Positions 25,507 through 34,567 of a DNA stretch of 64,000 bases are shown piece by piece. The notes below the pieces were generated by a model that saw only the letters and a list, made by a program, of their open reading frames with translations, was not told the DNA's origin and made no database searches. The stretch's first letter is position 1; each line of letters opens with the position of its first letter. Both the position numbers and the translations under genes were made by a program. The DNA comes from Martinezella multihospitum (GTDB taxonomy: Bacteria > Pseudomonadota > Alphaproteobacteria > Rhizobiales > Rhizobiaceae), in assembly GCF_900094585.1 (NCBI RefSeq), contig NZ_FMAG01000008.1, positions 186,001 through 250,000 on the forward strand, given 5' to 3'.

Positions 25507-27999
25507 TTAGTTGATGACCCTGAAGCGGCGCAGCCGCAGCGCATTGCCGAGCACGAAGACGCTCGACAAGGCCATGGCGCCGGCGGCAAAGACCGGTGAT
25601 AGCAGGATGCCGAAGGCCGGATAAAGCGCGCCGGCAGCGACCGGGATCAACGCCGTATTGTAGGCGAAGGCCCAGAACAGGTTCTGCCTGATGTTGCCGA
25701 TCGTCGCCTTGGACAGGGCAATGGCATTCGGCACGCCCTGCAGGCTTCCCGACATCAGGACGACATCGGCCGCCTCGATGGCGATATCCGTGCCCGTGCC
25801 GATGGCAAGACCGACATCGGCCTCGGCCAGAGCCGGTGCGTCGTTGATGCCATCACCGACGAAAGCCACCTTGCCGTAACGGCCTTTGAGGTGGCGGACC
25901 GCCTCGACCTTGCCGTCGGGCAGCACTTCGGCCACGACCTCATCGATCCCCAACCGTGCGGCAATGGCCTTGGCCGTGCGGGCATTGTCGCCGGTGATCA
26001 TCGCCACTTTCAGGCCAAGATCGTGCATCGCCTTGATCGCTGCCGGTGTCGTCGCCTTGATCGGATCGGCGACGGCAATGATTGCGGCGAGCTTGCCGTC
26101 GATCGCAGCATAGAGCGGCGACTTGCCCTCGTTGCCGAGGCGCTCGGCAACCACGGAGAAGCTGGCGACATCATGTCCAAGTTCGGCCATATAGCGATCC
26201 GCGCCGATCTCGATACGTTTGTTATCCGCCTTGGCTCGCACGCCGAAGCCCGTCATCGATTCGAAATCCGACACGCGTGGCAATACCAGATCTTCGGAGG
26301 CGGCTGCCTCGACGATCGCGCGGGCAATCGGATGCTCGGATTTTGCTTCGACGGCCGCCACCAGGCGCAGCACATGAGAACGGTCAAAGCCTGCTGCCAG
26401 TTCCAAATCGGTCAGTGCCGGCTTGCCTTCGGTCAGCGTGCCCGTCTTGTCGACGGCGACGACGCTTGCGTCCTTGAGCAGCTGCAAGGCTTCGCCCTTG
26501 CGGAAGAGCACGCCCAACTCCGCGCCCCGGCCGGTGCCGACCATGATCGAGGTCGGGGTGGCGAGTCCCATGGCGCAGGGGCAGGCGATGATCAGCACGG
26601 CAACCGCATTGATGAGCGCAAAGGTGAGGGCGGGTGACGGACCGAAATAGAGCCAGGCGGCGAAAGTTGCAGCAGCCACCACCATCACGGCCGGTACGAA
26701 CCACATGGTCACTTTGTCGACCATGGCCTGGATCGGCAGCTTCGACCCTTGAGCCTCCTCGACCATGCGAATGATCTGCGAAAGCACGGTATTGCCGCCG
26801 ACGGCCGTCGCGCGGAAGACAAAGGCGCCCTTCTGGTTGACCGTACCGCCAACGACTGCGCTGCCGATCGTCTTCAGGACGGGGATCGGCTCGCCGGTGA
26901 TCATCGATTCGTCGACATAGCTCTCGCCCTCGACCAGCTCTCCGTCGACCGGAACCCGCTCGCCGGGACGAAGCTCGATGATGTCGCCGGAAACGACCGA
27001 ACCGATCGGCAGATCGGCGGCCTTGCCGTTGCGCCGGACACGCGCCGTCTTGGCCTGTAGGTTGACCAGGCGCTTGATCGCTTCGGACGTGCGTCCCTTG
27101 GCCCGGGCTTCGAGCAGTCGGCCGAGCAGAATGAGCGTGACGATGACGGCGGCCGCTTCGAAATAAACGTTGATCGTGCCCGATGGCAACAGGCCGGGCG
27201 CGAAGGTCGTAACCAGCGAATAGCCATAGGCGGCCAATGAGCCGACGGAGACCAGCGAGTTCATGTCGGGCGCAAGGCGAAGGAGCGCCGGCAGCCCCTT
27301 TTTGTAGAAGCGGATGCCGGGAACGAAGAGGACGAGCGTCGTCAGTGCAAGCTGGATGTACCAGCTCCTTTGCATGCCGATCGTCTCTGCGATCAGACCG
27401 TGGACGCCGGGAATGAGGTGCGATCCCATCTCCAGGAGAAAGACCGGCGTCGTCAAAATCGCGGCGACGGTGAAATCGCGGGTGAGTTCTCGCCGTTCGG
27501 CATCTTTCTTTTCCGCGCGTTCGGCGTCTTCGTCTCCTTGGTCGGCGCTTATGATTTTCGCCTCGTAGCCGGCGCTCTCGACCGCTGCGATAAGGCTTGC
27601 CGCGTCCGTCGACCCTTTGATCGTGGCCCGCTCGGTCGCAAGATTGACGGCGGCCTCACTCACGCCCGGCACGGTCTTCAGCGCCCGTTCAACACTGCCG
27701 ACGCAGGAGGCACAGCTCATGCCCTCGATCGAAAGCTCGACGGAGCCTCTGGCAGCGGTAAAATTCTCCGGGACGGAATAGCCGGCATTTTCGACAGCCT
27801 GGACGAGTTCCGCGTGATCGATGCCTGCCTGTGCCGTGATGTTCGCTTTTTCGGTGGCGAGATTGACCGATACGGCATCGACGCCCGGCACGTTCCTCAA
27901 GGCGCGCTCGACGCTGCCGACACAGGATGCGCAGCTCATGCCCTCGATGGGCAGAGATATGACAGTCGACAGATCCAATGACCGAACTGAACTATTCAT
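25507..27999 (-). CDS. copA: CopA/ActP copper-exporting P1B-type ATPase
   Basis: An 830-residue inner-membrane Cu(I) efflux ATPase. Two N-terminal heavy-metal domains carry GMSCASCVGS (first near residues 20-26, second about 70 residues later). Eight transmembrane segments follow. ACPCAMG near residue 471 is the metal-binding CPC of P1B-1 ATPases, DKTGTLTEG near 515 holds the phosphorylated Asp, SEHPIARA near 558 is the HP motif and GDGINDAP near 715 is the hinge. It pumps Cu(I) from cytoplasm to periplasm, where the nearby multicopper oxidase can oxidise it. ATG 27999 with AAAGGA upstream is chosen over the frame start at 28014. A CueR-type promoter lies at 28048-28069. Confidence 0.96.
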   Translation of the reverse strand: MNSSVRSLDLSTVISLPIEGMSCASCVGSVERALRNVPGVDAVSVNLATEKANITAQAGIDHAELVQAVENAGYSVPENFTAARGSVELSIEGMSCASCVGSVERALKTVPGVSEAAVNLATERATIKGSTDAASLIAAVESAGYEAKIISADQGDEDAERAEKKDAERRELTRDFTVAAILTTPVFLLEMGSHLIPGVHGLIAETIGMQRSWYIQLALTTLVLFVPGIRFYKKGLPALLRLAPDMNSLVSVGSLAAYGYSLVTTFAPGLLPSGTINVYFEAAAVIVTLILLGRLLEARAKGRTSEAIKRLVNLQAKTARVRRNGKAADLPIGSVVSGDIIELRPGERVPVDGELVEGESYVDESMITGEPIPVLKTIGSAVVGGTVNQKGAFVFRATAVGGNTVLSQIIRMVEEAQGSKLPIQAMVDKVTMWFVPAVMVVAAATFAAWLYFGPSPALTFALINAVAVLIIACPCAMGLATPTSIMVGTGRGAELGVLFRKGEALQLLKDASVVAVDKTGTLTEGKPALTDLELAAGFDRSHVLRLVAAVEAKSEHPIARAIVEAAASEDLVLPRVSDFESMTGFGVRAKADNKRIEIGADRYMAELGHDVASFSVVAERLGNEGKSPLYAAIDGKLAAIIAVADPIKATTPAAIKAMHDLGLKVAMITGDNARTAKAIAARLGIDEVVAEVLPDGKVEAVRHLKGRYGKVAFVGDGINDAPALAEADVGLAIGTGTDIAIEAADVVLMSGSLQGVPNAIALSKATIGNIRQNLFWAFAYNTALIPVAAGALYPAFGILLSPVFAAGAMALSSVFVLGNALRLRRFRVIN

Positions 28000-28047
28000 G
28001 GGAGGTCCTTTCACGCTCCGGAATCTGAATGCGAAGGGAAGGTGAGG

Positions 28048-28069
28048 CTTCCAACCATGGGAAGGTCAA
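28048..28069 (-). promoter_or_regulatory. CueR-type promoter of copA
   Basis: On the minus strand, TTGACC (complement of 28064-28069) is followed by the dyad CTTCCCATGGTTGGAAG. This is the overlong-spacer promoter with CCTTCC...GGAAGG symmetry typical of CueR/HmrR targets. It faces copA. Confidence 0.85.
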
Positions 28070-28094
28070 TAGCATTTTTTTTGCTGGATGACAC

Positions 28095-28117
28095 TTGACC
28101 TTACCATGGTTGGAAAC
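28095..28117 (+). promoter_or_regulatory. CueR-type promoter of copZ
   Basis: TTGACC (28095-28100) leads into CTTACCATGGTTGGAAAC, nearly the same dyad as at the copA promoter but facing right. The two sites are arranged back to back about 25 bases apart. Confidence 0.8.
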
Positions 28118-28159
28118 TCCACCTTGAGTGCCGTGAGATCGAAACCAAGGAGAATTCTC

Positions 28160-28354
28160 ATGGAGCTCAGAATCGACAACATGACCTGTGGCGGCTGCGC
28201 CAGATCCGTCACCAAGGCAATCCAATCCGTCGATCCCGACGCCAGGATCGAGACCAATCCGGACGCGCGCACCGTCAAGATTGAGACGACTGCCTCTCGG
28301 CCGGTGCTCCAGCAGGCTCTCGAACAGGCCGGCTATCCGGCAGTCGCGAACTGA
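28160..28354 (+). CDS. copZ: CopZ-like copper chaperone (HMA domain)
   Basis: A 64-residue single heavy-metal-associated domain. MELRIDNMTCGGCARSV places the Cu(I)-binding cysteines at positions 10 and 13, and the fold ends with LEQAGYPA as usual. Such proteins carry Cu(I) to CopA and CueR in the cytoplasm. AAGGAG (28147-28152) precedes ATG 28160. It is divergent from copA and has its own CueR-type promoter. A perfect hairpin at 28482-28507 lies between it and the multicopper oxidase. Confidence 0.93.
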   Translation: MELRIDNMTCGGCARSVTKAIQSVDPDARIETNPDARTVKIETTASRPVLQQALEQAGYPAVAN

Positions 28355-28371
28355 GCAGTTCAGATCCTGAA

Positions 28372-28443
28372 CGAGCTCCGCTGATCGTCATCGGCGCAGG
28401 CCCGCCGACCGCGCGGAACCGGCGGAAGGCAAGATTGCCATGA
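28372..28443 (+). pseudogene. Possible remnant of a FAD-dependent oxidoreductase N-terminus
   Basis: In one frame the sequence reads APLIVIGAGPPTAR, the start of a dinucleotide-binding Rossmann fold with GxGxxT in place of GxGxxG, and ends at a stop after about 26 codons. It may be a trace of a pyridine-nucleotide disulfide reductase gene once located after copZ. The match is short and could be chance. Confidence 0.25.
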
Positions 28444-28481
28444 TGAAAAGATGGCGCACCGAGCGCGGCAACCGACGACCG

Positions 28482-28507
28482 GAAGGCGGCTCTTTGAAGC
28501 CGCCTTC
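28482..28507 (+). terminator. Hairpin between copZ and the multicopper oxidase gene
   Basis: GAAGGCGGCT (28482-28491) and AGCCGCCTTC (28498-28507) form a perfect ten-base stem with a six-base loop. No strong U-run follows. Confidence 0.55.
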
Positions 28508-28589
28508 GACACAGAGACAAAAAGCGCGATACCGTAGTGAGGCGGCCTTCCGGGCGTATCGCTTCCAGGTGAGCAGGAGGAAGCAATCG

Positions 28590-30062
28590 ATGGACAGACG
28601 TAGTTTTCTGGCGGGGCTGGCGGGCCTTGCGATTTCCGGGCCTGCCTCGGCCCAGATGATGCACGACATGGGCAACATGAACGGCGGTCATAATATGATG
28701 CCCGTGGCCGGCAACAAGCTCGTCCTGCCGGAAGAACAGCCTCTGCGCGAGCTGCCGCGCTTGACGAACGAGACCGGCGAAGCCGGTTTGTTCAAGGCAA
28801 GGCTTGCCGCCGAGCAAGGGCTTGCCCGCTTCGCCGAGGGGCTTGATACGCCCGTGCTCCTCTACAACGGCGGAAATCCCGTGATCGAGGCGCATGAGGG
28901 CGACTGGATCGAGATCAGCTTCAGGAACGGCATTCCCGGCGAACCGACGACGGTTCATTGGCATGGGATGCCGGTGCCGGCCGATCAGGATGGCAGCCCT
29001 ATGGAACCCATCGCTTCGGGCAGCGAGCGCATCTATGCTTTCGATCTTCCGCCAGGCAGCGCCGCATCCTATTGGTTCCATCCCCATCCGCATGGCCTCA
29101 CCGCCGCGCAGGTTTATCGCGGACTCGCAGGCGTCTTTCTGGTGAAACCCAAGGATGATCCGATCCCTGCCGAATATGGCGATACGGTCTTGATGTTCAC
29201 CGATCTTCGGATCGCCGAAGATGGAAGCATGCCGGCGAGCAACATGATCGATCTGATGAATGGGCGTGTCGGCGATCACATTCTAGTCAATGGCCAGAAG
29301 AATCCGATCCTGACCGTCGCGAAAGGGGAAAAGCGTCGCCTGCGCCTCTTCAACGCGACAAATGCGCGATTCCTGCGGCTGACATTCGAGAATGCCGCCA
29401 TGGTGCTCGTCGGAACGGATGGCGGCCTTATCGAGGCTCCCGTTGGCATCGACGAATTGCTGCTTGCGCCCGCCGAGCGCGTCGAGCTTATCGTCGCCTT
29501 CGACAAGCCGGGAGCGGCAAAGCTCACCACGCTCGACTATGAGCGCGGGTGGATGGGGCCGGGCAAGCCCGATGAGGCCGGCATGACCTTGCTGACGGCA
29601 AGAGTTTCAGACGAAGCCGCACCTGTTTCGCCACCGCTTCCCGCGAAGCTGCGCACCATTGAACGCTTCGCAGAGCCGGCAGTCACACGTCGCTTTGTGT
29701 TGACGGAATCCATGGAAGGCATGGAGATGAAGTTCCTCATCAACGGCGCCAGCTTCGATATGAAGCGCATTGATGAAGTCTCGAAGGTCGGGCAGGTCGA
29801 GCTTTGGGAAATTGTCAACCAGGCGGATATGGACCATCCGTTTCATGTGCATGGGACGCAGTTCCAGCTTGTCGAAAGCGAAAAGGATGGCGCGGTCAGC
29901 AAGCCATCCTATCGGGCCTGGAAAGACACCGTGAATGTTGCCGCGGGCGAGACGGTGCGCATCCTGCTGCGACAGGATTTGCCGGGGCAGCGCATGTATC
30001 ACTGCCACATCCTTGAGCATGAAGATCTCGGCATGATGGGCACAGTCGACGTAGAGGCCTGA
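28590..30062 (+). CDS. Multicopper oxidase (CueO-like, Tat-exported)
   Basis: A 490-residue periplasmic oxidase. It starts with a Tat signal (MDRRSFLAGLAGLAISG). A Met/His-rich segment MMHDMGNMNGGHNMM directly after the signal can bind copper. All four copper motifs are present: HWHG (about 123-126), HPHPHG (about 164), HPFHVHG (about 416) and HCHILEHEDLGMMG (about 471). These form the type 1 and trinuclear sites. The enzyme should oxidise Cu(I) to Cu(II) in the periplasm, complementing CopA. AGGAGGA (28575-28581) fixes the start at ATG 28590; the frame opens earlier at 28440 without a signal. It lies downstream of copZ on the same strand. Confidence 0.95.
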   Translation: MDRRSFLAGLAGLAISGPASAQMMHDMGNMNGGHNMMPVAGNKLVLPEEQPLRELPRLTNETGEAGLFKARLAAEQGLARFAEGLDTPVLLYNGGNPVIEAHEGDWIEISFRNGIPGEPTTVHWHGMPVPADQDGSPMEPIASGSERIYAFDLPPGSAASYWFHPHPHGLTAAQVYRGLAGVFLVKPKDDPIPAEYGDTVLMFTDLRIAEDGSMPASNMIDLMNGRVGDHILVNGQKNPILTVAKGEKRRLRLFNATNARFLRLTFENAAMVLVGTDGGLIEAPVGIDELLLAPAERVELIVAFDKPGAAKLTTLDYERGWMGPGKPDEAGMTLLTARVSDEAAPVSPPLPAKLRTIERFAEPAVTRRFVLTESMEGMEMKFLINGASFDMKRIDEVSKVGQVELWEIVNQADMDHPFHVHGTQFQLVESEKDGAVSKPSYRAWKDTVNVAAGETVRILLRQDLPGQRMYHCHILEHEDLGMMGTVDVEA

Positions 30063-30354
30063 CAAGCTCCGTCATCAATCGCAGTCATGGAAGGAGAATC
30101 CCTTTATCCTTGAGTATCGAAGCTTGCGTTCGATGAGATTGCGGCGTCGATTCCGATTCGAAGATTGAGGCCGATTTCGCTTTTGCCGGTGTAAGCGTGA
30201 TGTTCGGCTCTTGCGCAAACAGCAGGTTAGGCGCTTTTATGTAAGCGCGTTCTACTGCAGCGAAAGCGTTCGCAGCAGCCTCGGAGGAGGGCCGTATGCG
30301 ATCTCGCAGTGGATGCCAAATTGTGCTGACAGTGGCATTCAAGGGGAGGACTCG

Positions 30355-31689
30355 ATGGCCGCTAATCATCAGACGCAATATCGCGAACGCGTGCGCTCTG
30401 CCCATGAGGCCGTTGCCTTGATACCATCCGGCGCGAAGATCGCCATGCCGATCGCTGCTGGCCAGCCGCCTGCCATCCTTGCGGCATTGGCGGAACGCGC
30501 GCGGGCCGGCGCGATCGACAACGTCCGGCTCTACTATCTGCTCTGCACAGGTGTCGCCGGCTCCAGCGTGCTCGACTTCGACTTGCGCGACCGCATCGTT
30601 CCCATGAGTTACTTTCATGGAGCGGTGGATCGCGCCCTCGACAAGAGGCGAATGGCGGAGATGCTGCCTGCCGCCGACCTCGTGCCGTGCCATTTCAGCC
30701 AGGTGCCGCGCTCGCTTGTCGAGCATGTCGGCGTCGATACGCTGATCGCAACCGTCTCGCCCATGGATGCGGACGGGAATTTCAGCCTTGGCGCCAGTAC
30801 CGATTACTCGCTGGCGGTTGCCCGCAAGCCAGGCGCTCGGCTGATCCTCGAAGTCAATCCCAGCATGCCCTATGTGCGCGGCAATTGCATGATTCCGGTG
30901 TCGAGTGTCACGGCACTTGTCGAGAACGACGCAAGCCTGCCGGCTCTCGCCGCCGCACCTCGCTCAGAAGTCGACGATACCATCGGCGCCATCGTTGCAG
31001 GGCTTGTGGACGATGGCGATTGCCTGCAGATGGGCATCGGCGCACTGCCCGATGCCGTCTGTGCTGGCCTCTCCCAGCACCGCCATGTCGGCATCCATAC
31101 CGAAATGATGACATCGGGACTTGCCGCTCTGGTCAGGGCAGGCGTGGTCGACAATAGCCGCAAGCAGATACATGCCGGACGAACCATCTTCACCTTCGCA
31201 TTGGGAGACAAGCTGCTTTACGATTTTCTGAACGATAATCCCGATGTCGAAGCGCATCCCGTTGACTATGTGAATAATCCGTTCGTCATCGCGCAGAATG
31301 ACCGCATGGTGTCGGTCAATGCGACGCTGCAGATCGATCTCAATGGTGCGTGCAATTCCGAATTCGTCAATGGAAGACAGTTCAGCGGCTCGGGGGGACA
31401 GGTGGATTTCGTCCGCGGCGCCTATGGCTCACGCGGCGGCCGCTCGATCATCGCCTGTCATGCGACAGCGGCGAAGGGAACGCTGTCGCGTATCGTTCCG
31501 ACGCTGACAGGTCCGGTGACGACGTCACGCAACGATATCCATATCGTCGTGACGGAATATGGCTGGGCCAACCTCAAGGGTAAATCGGTGGCAGAGCGGG
31601 CAAAGGCGATGATTGCGCTTGCTCATCCTGATTTCCGGGAGGAGCTGGATCGGGCCGCCCATCAGGCGGGGTTCTACGCGCCGGATTGA
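30355..31689 (+). CDS. Acetyl-CoA hydrolase/CoA-transferase family protein
   Basis: A 444-residue protein of the Cat1/4-hydroxybutyrate CoA-transferase family. The two-domain layout is intact, with IPSGAKIAMPIAAGQPPAIL at the N-terminus. The catalytic glutamate sits in VGIHTEMMTSGL, about residue 250. The oxyanion-hole stretch (QIDLNGACNSEF, then GSGGQVDFVRGA) and VTEYGWANLKGKS near the end are present. It moves CoA between short-chain acids or hydrolyses acyl-CoA in the cytoplasm. GGGGAGG precedes ATG 30355; the open frame begins earlier at 30211 in poor coding sequence. No partner gene reveals the acid used. Confidence 0.92.
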   Translation: MAANHQTQYRERVRSAHEAVALIPSGAKIAMPIAAGQPPAILAALAERARAGAIDNVRLYYLLCTGVAGSSVLDFDLRDRIVPMSYFHGAVDRALDKRRMAEMLPAADLVPCHFSQVPRSLVEHVGVDTLIATVSPMDADGNFSLGASTDYSLAVARKPGARLILEVNPSMPYVRGNCMIPVSSVTALVENDASLPALAAAPRSEVDDTIGAIVAGLVDDGDCLQMGIGALPDAVCAGLSQHRHVGIHTEMMTSGLAALVRAGVVDNSRKQIHAGRTIFTFALGDKLLYDFLNDNPDVEAHPVDYVNNPFVIAQNDRMVSVNATLQIDLNGACNSEFVNGRQFSGSGGQVDFVRGAYGSRGGRSIIACHATAAKGTLSRIVPTLTGPVTTSRNDIHIVVTEYGWANLKGKSVAERAKAMIALAHPDFREELDRAAHQAGFYAPD

Positions 31690-31722
31690 CATAACCATCG
31701 TTGATCTTGCTTGGGCAATAAG

Positions 31723-31749
31723 AAGGACCCGGAGGGAAACCGGATCCTT
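31723..31749 (-). terminator. Terminator between CoA-transferase and porin genes
   Basis: AAGGACCCGG (31723-31732) pairs with CCGGATCCTT (31740-31749), nine of ten positions complementary. It lies between convergent genes and can serve both. Confidence 0.6.
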
Positions 31750-31849
31750 CCGGCTTTGATCGGAGGTCAACCGATCACTTTGAGAAGCCTGATGGATCGG
31801 TACATCAGGCTTCCCGTACCTGGTCCCAGGTAGACCAGGCAATTCGGTA

Positions 31850-32941
31850 TTAGAAGCTGCGCTGGAAGCGCAGGATACCAGCCCACTGATCCTGGTTCAC
31901 AGAATCGAAGTTGGTGTAGGAGACTTCCGGCTCGATGAGCAGGTTCTTGACCGGGTTGAACTTGAGGTTCGTGGTCGCTGCGAAGATCTTCGAGTCGGTA
32001 TAAGCGAGCTGGAGGTTCCACTTCAGCTTTTCGTTGATCGGAACGCCAACGCCGCCCCAAACTGCCCAGTCACCCCAGCCGCACTTCGATGCATCGTTAG
32101 CCGGGCAAGAAGAGCGAGCCAGGTTGGTGCCTGCATACTTGTTCAGGTTGTCGCCATCGGTGTTCCAGCCGCCCATCAGGAAGGCCGAGAAGACGCCGAA
32201 GTCAGCATCGACACGAGCCTTGATGGCGCCTTCCGACTTGATCGAGTCGTAACCGCCAACGACCTTGAAGCCCCATGCGCCGGACTTGAAGCCAGCACCG
32301 GCAACAACGTCAGGAGCGTAATGGTTGGCCTTGTCGTCCGATGCCCAGCTTGCGCCATAACCAGCGCCCGAGCCGCTGGAATTGCTGTCTTCAACCGAGA
32401 TCACAGCCGTGAAGCCGTTGCCGGCATCGTAGTTGTAGGTCAACTGGTTGAGTTCGTACGGGCCGTCATAGATCACGTCGTCGTTGATGACGTCGCCGGC
32501 ATAACCGATGTAGGAGTTGAACTGCGAGTCTGCCTTACCGACGAGGAAGCCGCCGAGGCTGATGTTGGCCCAGAGCAGCTTGGTGCTGGTGCTGTTGCCT
32601 TCCTGCCAGTCCCAACGGATGACCGTGTTGGTCTTCAGCGGGCCGTATTCGGTGTCGGTCGCGGTATCGAGGCTCAGCTGAGCGCGGGTATGCCAGAGAG
32701 TGCCGTTGTGGCTGTTGGCATTGTAGGCGTCATACCACTTGCCTTCGGTACGGACCATGCCGCCGACCTTGAGGCAGGTTTCGGTACCGGGAATGAAGAA
32801 GTAGCCTGCACCGTATGCGTCGCAGATGCGAACGTATTCCAGCGGCTCGGGCTCGGCTGCGACGATCGCGTCAGCAGCATGAGCACCGGATACTGCTGCC
32901 AGAGCAGCAGCGGAGCCGAGAAGAAGGCTCTTGATGTTCAT
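31850..32941 (-). CDS. Outer-membrane porin (RopA/Omp2b-like)
   Basis: A 363-residue general porin of the alphaproteobacterial Porin_2 family. The signal peptide MNIKSLLLGSAAALAAVSG ends at AHAAD. The mature N-terminus has LEYVRICDAYGAGYFFIPGT and CLKVGGMVRTEG, characteristic of RopA and Brucella Omp2b, with two conserved cysteines. Beta strands alternate along the length and the protein ends with LRFQRSF, a terminal Phe recognised by the BAM complex. ATG 32941 is 34 codons inside the open frame, with the signal peptide at the right place. The 390-base upstream stretch suggests a long leader or a regulated promoter. Codon use is typical of highly expressed genes. Confidence 0.95.
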   Translation of the reverse strand: MNIKSLLLGSAAALAAVSGAHAADAIVAAEPEPLEYVRICDAYGAGYFFIPGTETCLKVGGMVRTEGKWYDAYNANSHNGTLWHTRAQLSLDTATDTEYGPLKTNTVIRWDWQEGNSTSTKLLWANISLGGFLVGKADSQFNSYIGYAGDVINDDVIYDGPYELNQLTYNYDAGNGFTAVISVEDSNSSGSGAGYGASWASDDKANHYAPDVVAGAGFKSGAWGFKVVGGYDSIKSEGAIKARVDADFGVFSAFLMGGWNTDGDNLNKYAGTNLARSSCPANDASKCGWGDWAVWGGVGVPINEKLKWNLQLAYTDSKIFAATTNLKFNPVKNLLIEPEVSYTNFDSVNQDQWAGILRFQRSF

Positions 32942-33331
32942 TGTAAACTCCTGGTTGTAACAATTCGTACGTAATCCAAGGAGCGAGCATAATAGGCCAT
33001 CCTGGAAGTGCTCCCTTGCAAACAGGAAGCAAAAACCAGGCACTGCATCTGCAATAGACTGCCGGTACTATCCCCACCCCGATGGAACCTCGTTAGCTGG
33101 CGTCTGAAACAATACCCCACCAGATCGCAAGCCAATTAGGTCCTGATGACAGGGCTATATACATTCAGATTGTTTGTAAATCCGTGCCGGAGCCATTCGA
33201 AAACGGAAAAAGTGGTTGTTGATTTAATGCAACACATGCTTGGCGAGAAAATTCGGTCGGGAAAGTCCATCTAAGCAATCGGCGTAGTGACGGAATGCGT
33301 TGACGGCCCATCTCTTGTCTCATCGGCACCG
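32942..33331. other. Porin upstream region, no gene seen
   Basis: A 390-base gap between the porin and the convergently placed cyclase end. It holds the porin promoter and leader; I see no open frame with coding character and no clear hairpin. Confidence 0.5.
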
Positions 33332-34537
33332 TCAATATGCGACCGCAAACAGCTCCATCGCCTTGGCGAAGCCCTTCAGCTGCTGCCGCCCGATCGAGAT
33401 TGCATCGGTGATATCGGCCTTTTGCTGGAATGGGCCTGATATCAGGAGCGCTTCGCCGCTCTCGCTGCAGACGTTCTGGATGCGGCTGACGATATTGACG
33501 TCAGGGCCGATCAAGGTGAAGTCCAGGCGGTTGCCGGAGCCGACATTGCCGTAGCTCACCTCGCCATAGTGCAGCGCGATACCAGCCTTGACGCGGATGC
33601 CGTCATATTCGAAGCCGCCTATTTCATCGAGAATTGTCTTTGCCGCGGTCAGCGCGGCATTGCAGGCTCCGGCCGCATCGGCGCCTGGAAAGAATGCCAG
33701 AACCGCATCGCCCATGAATTTCAGCACTTCTCCGCTTTCATGGGTGATCGCCGGTACCACCTTGTCAAAATAAGCATTCAGGAGCCCGAGCACGGTACCG
33801 CCGGGCAGCCGATTGGAAAGCTCGGTGAAGCCGCGCAGGTCGCACAGCAGAAGTGCAGCCTCCATCGATTCGATTTCCCCGCGACGAATGTGTCCGGCAA
33901 GGATGCGGCTCGCCGTCATCGGGCCGATATAGGTGTCGAGAAGGCTGAGTTCGCATTGTCTGAGGACGCGTAGTTCGCAGGTATTGCGCAATGCCGGCAG
34001 GATGCGCTCGATCAGGTCATGCTCGCCGGATGTGAAGCCGCCCGGCCGCCGCGTGGCGAAGACGGCGCTGCTGATCGGTCCGTCGGCGTTGCAAAGCGGC
34101 GCCACGATCAGTTGAACCAGCCCCCGGCCGGAAAATATGTCGATATGCTGCCAGCGCCCATGGGCGCTCTCGCCGGGACCGACGACGAGCGGCTCGCGCA
34201 TCTCCTGTGCCTTCATGAGCGGCGTATTGGCAAGTGCGAGACGTGAGCCATGTTCGCGATCATGGATCTCGACCGGCTCGCCGGGCGCCCAGGCGAAGGT
34301 GCGGCCGATGAATTCGGGATGCAGCGTCGTCAGGTGCAGCGTCAATCGATCGACGGGAAGGCCAAGGGCCTGCAGGCGGCGACCGAGCCCGGCGACGAGG
34401 CCGGCCTCATCGAGAGCGTGGCATTCGTCGCCCGTCAGCCATTCGATCAGGTTCAGGGTAGCCGCAGTGTTGACGCCACTGTGGCCTGGTCTGGAATTGA
34501 TGATTGCGGTCTTGGGCATGTCGTGCAGCAAGGTCAT
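33332..34537 (-). CDS. Class III adenylate/guanylate cyclase with GAF-like sensor half
   Basis: A 401-residue cytoplasmic protein. The first 200 residues have a GAF-like or related sensory fold (RLTLHLTTLHPEFIG, LIVAPLCNADGPISSAVFAT). The C-terminal cyclase homology domain has LLCDLRGFTELSNRLPGG with a metal-binding Asp near 231, then FMGDAVLAFFPG with the second Asp near 275, and GIALHYGEVSYGNVGSGNRLDFTLIG as the substrate and transition-state region. It should make cAMP (or cGMP) in response to a signal at the N-terminus. It starts 30 bases after the EmrB-like gene, with AGGAGGAG upstream, so it is probably cotranscribed with the efflux pump, an unusual pairing. Confidence 0.88.
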   Translation of the reverse strand: MTLLHDMPKTAIINSRPGHSGVNTAATLNLIEWLTGDECHALDEAGLVAGLGRRLQALGLPVDRLTLHLTTLHPEFIGRTFAWAPGEPVEIHDREHGSRLALANTPLMKAQEMREPLVVGPGESAHGRWQHIDIFSGRGLVQLIVAPLCNADGPISSAVFATRRPGGFTSGEHDLIERILPALRNTCELRVLRQCELSLLDTYIGPMTASRILAGHIRRGEIESMEAALLLCDLRGFTELSNRLPGGTVLGLLNAYFDKVVPAITHESGEVLKFMGDAVLAFFPGADAAGACNAALTAAKTILDEIGGFEYDGIRVKAGIALHYGEVSYGNVGSGNRLDFTLIGPDVNIVSRIQNVCSESGEALLISGPFQQKADITDAISIGRQQLKGFAKAMELFAVAY

Positions 34538-34567
34538 GGCTATCTCCTCCTCTTTGAGGTGCGGCGC

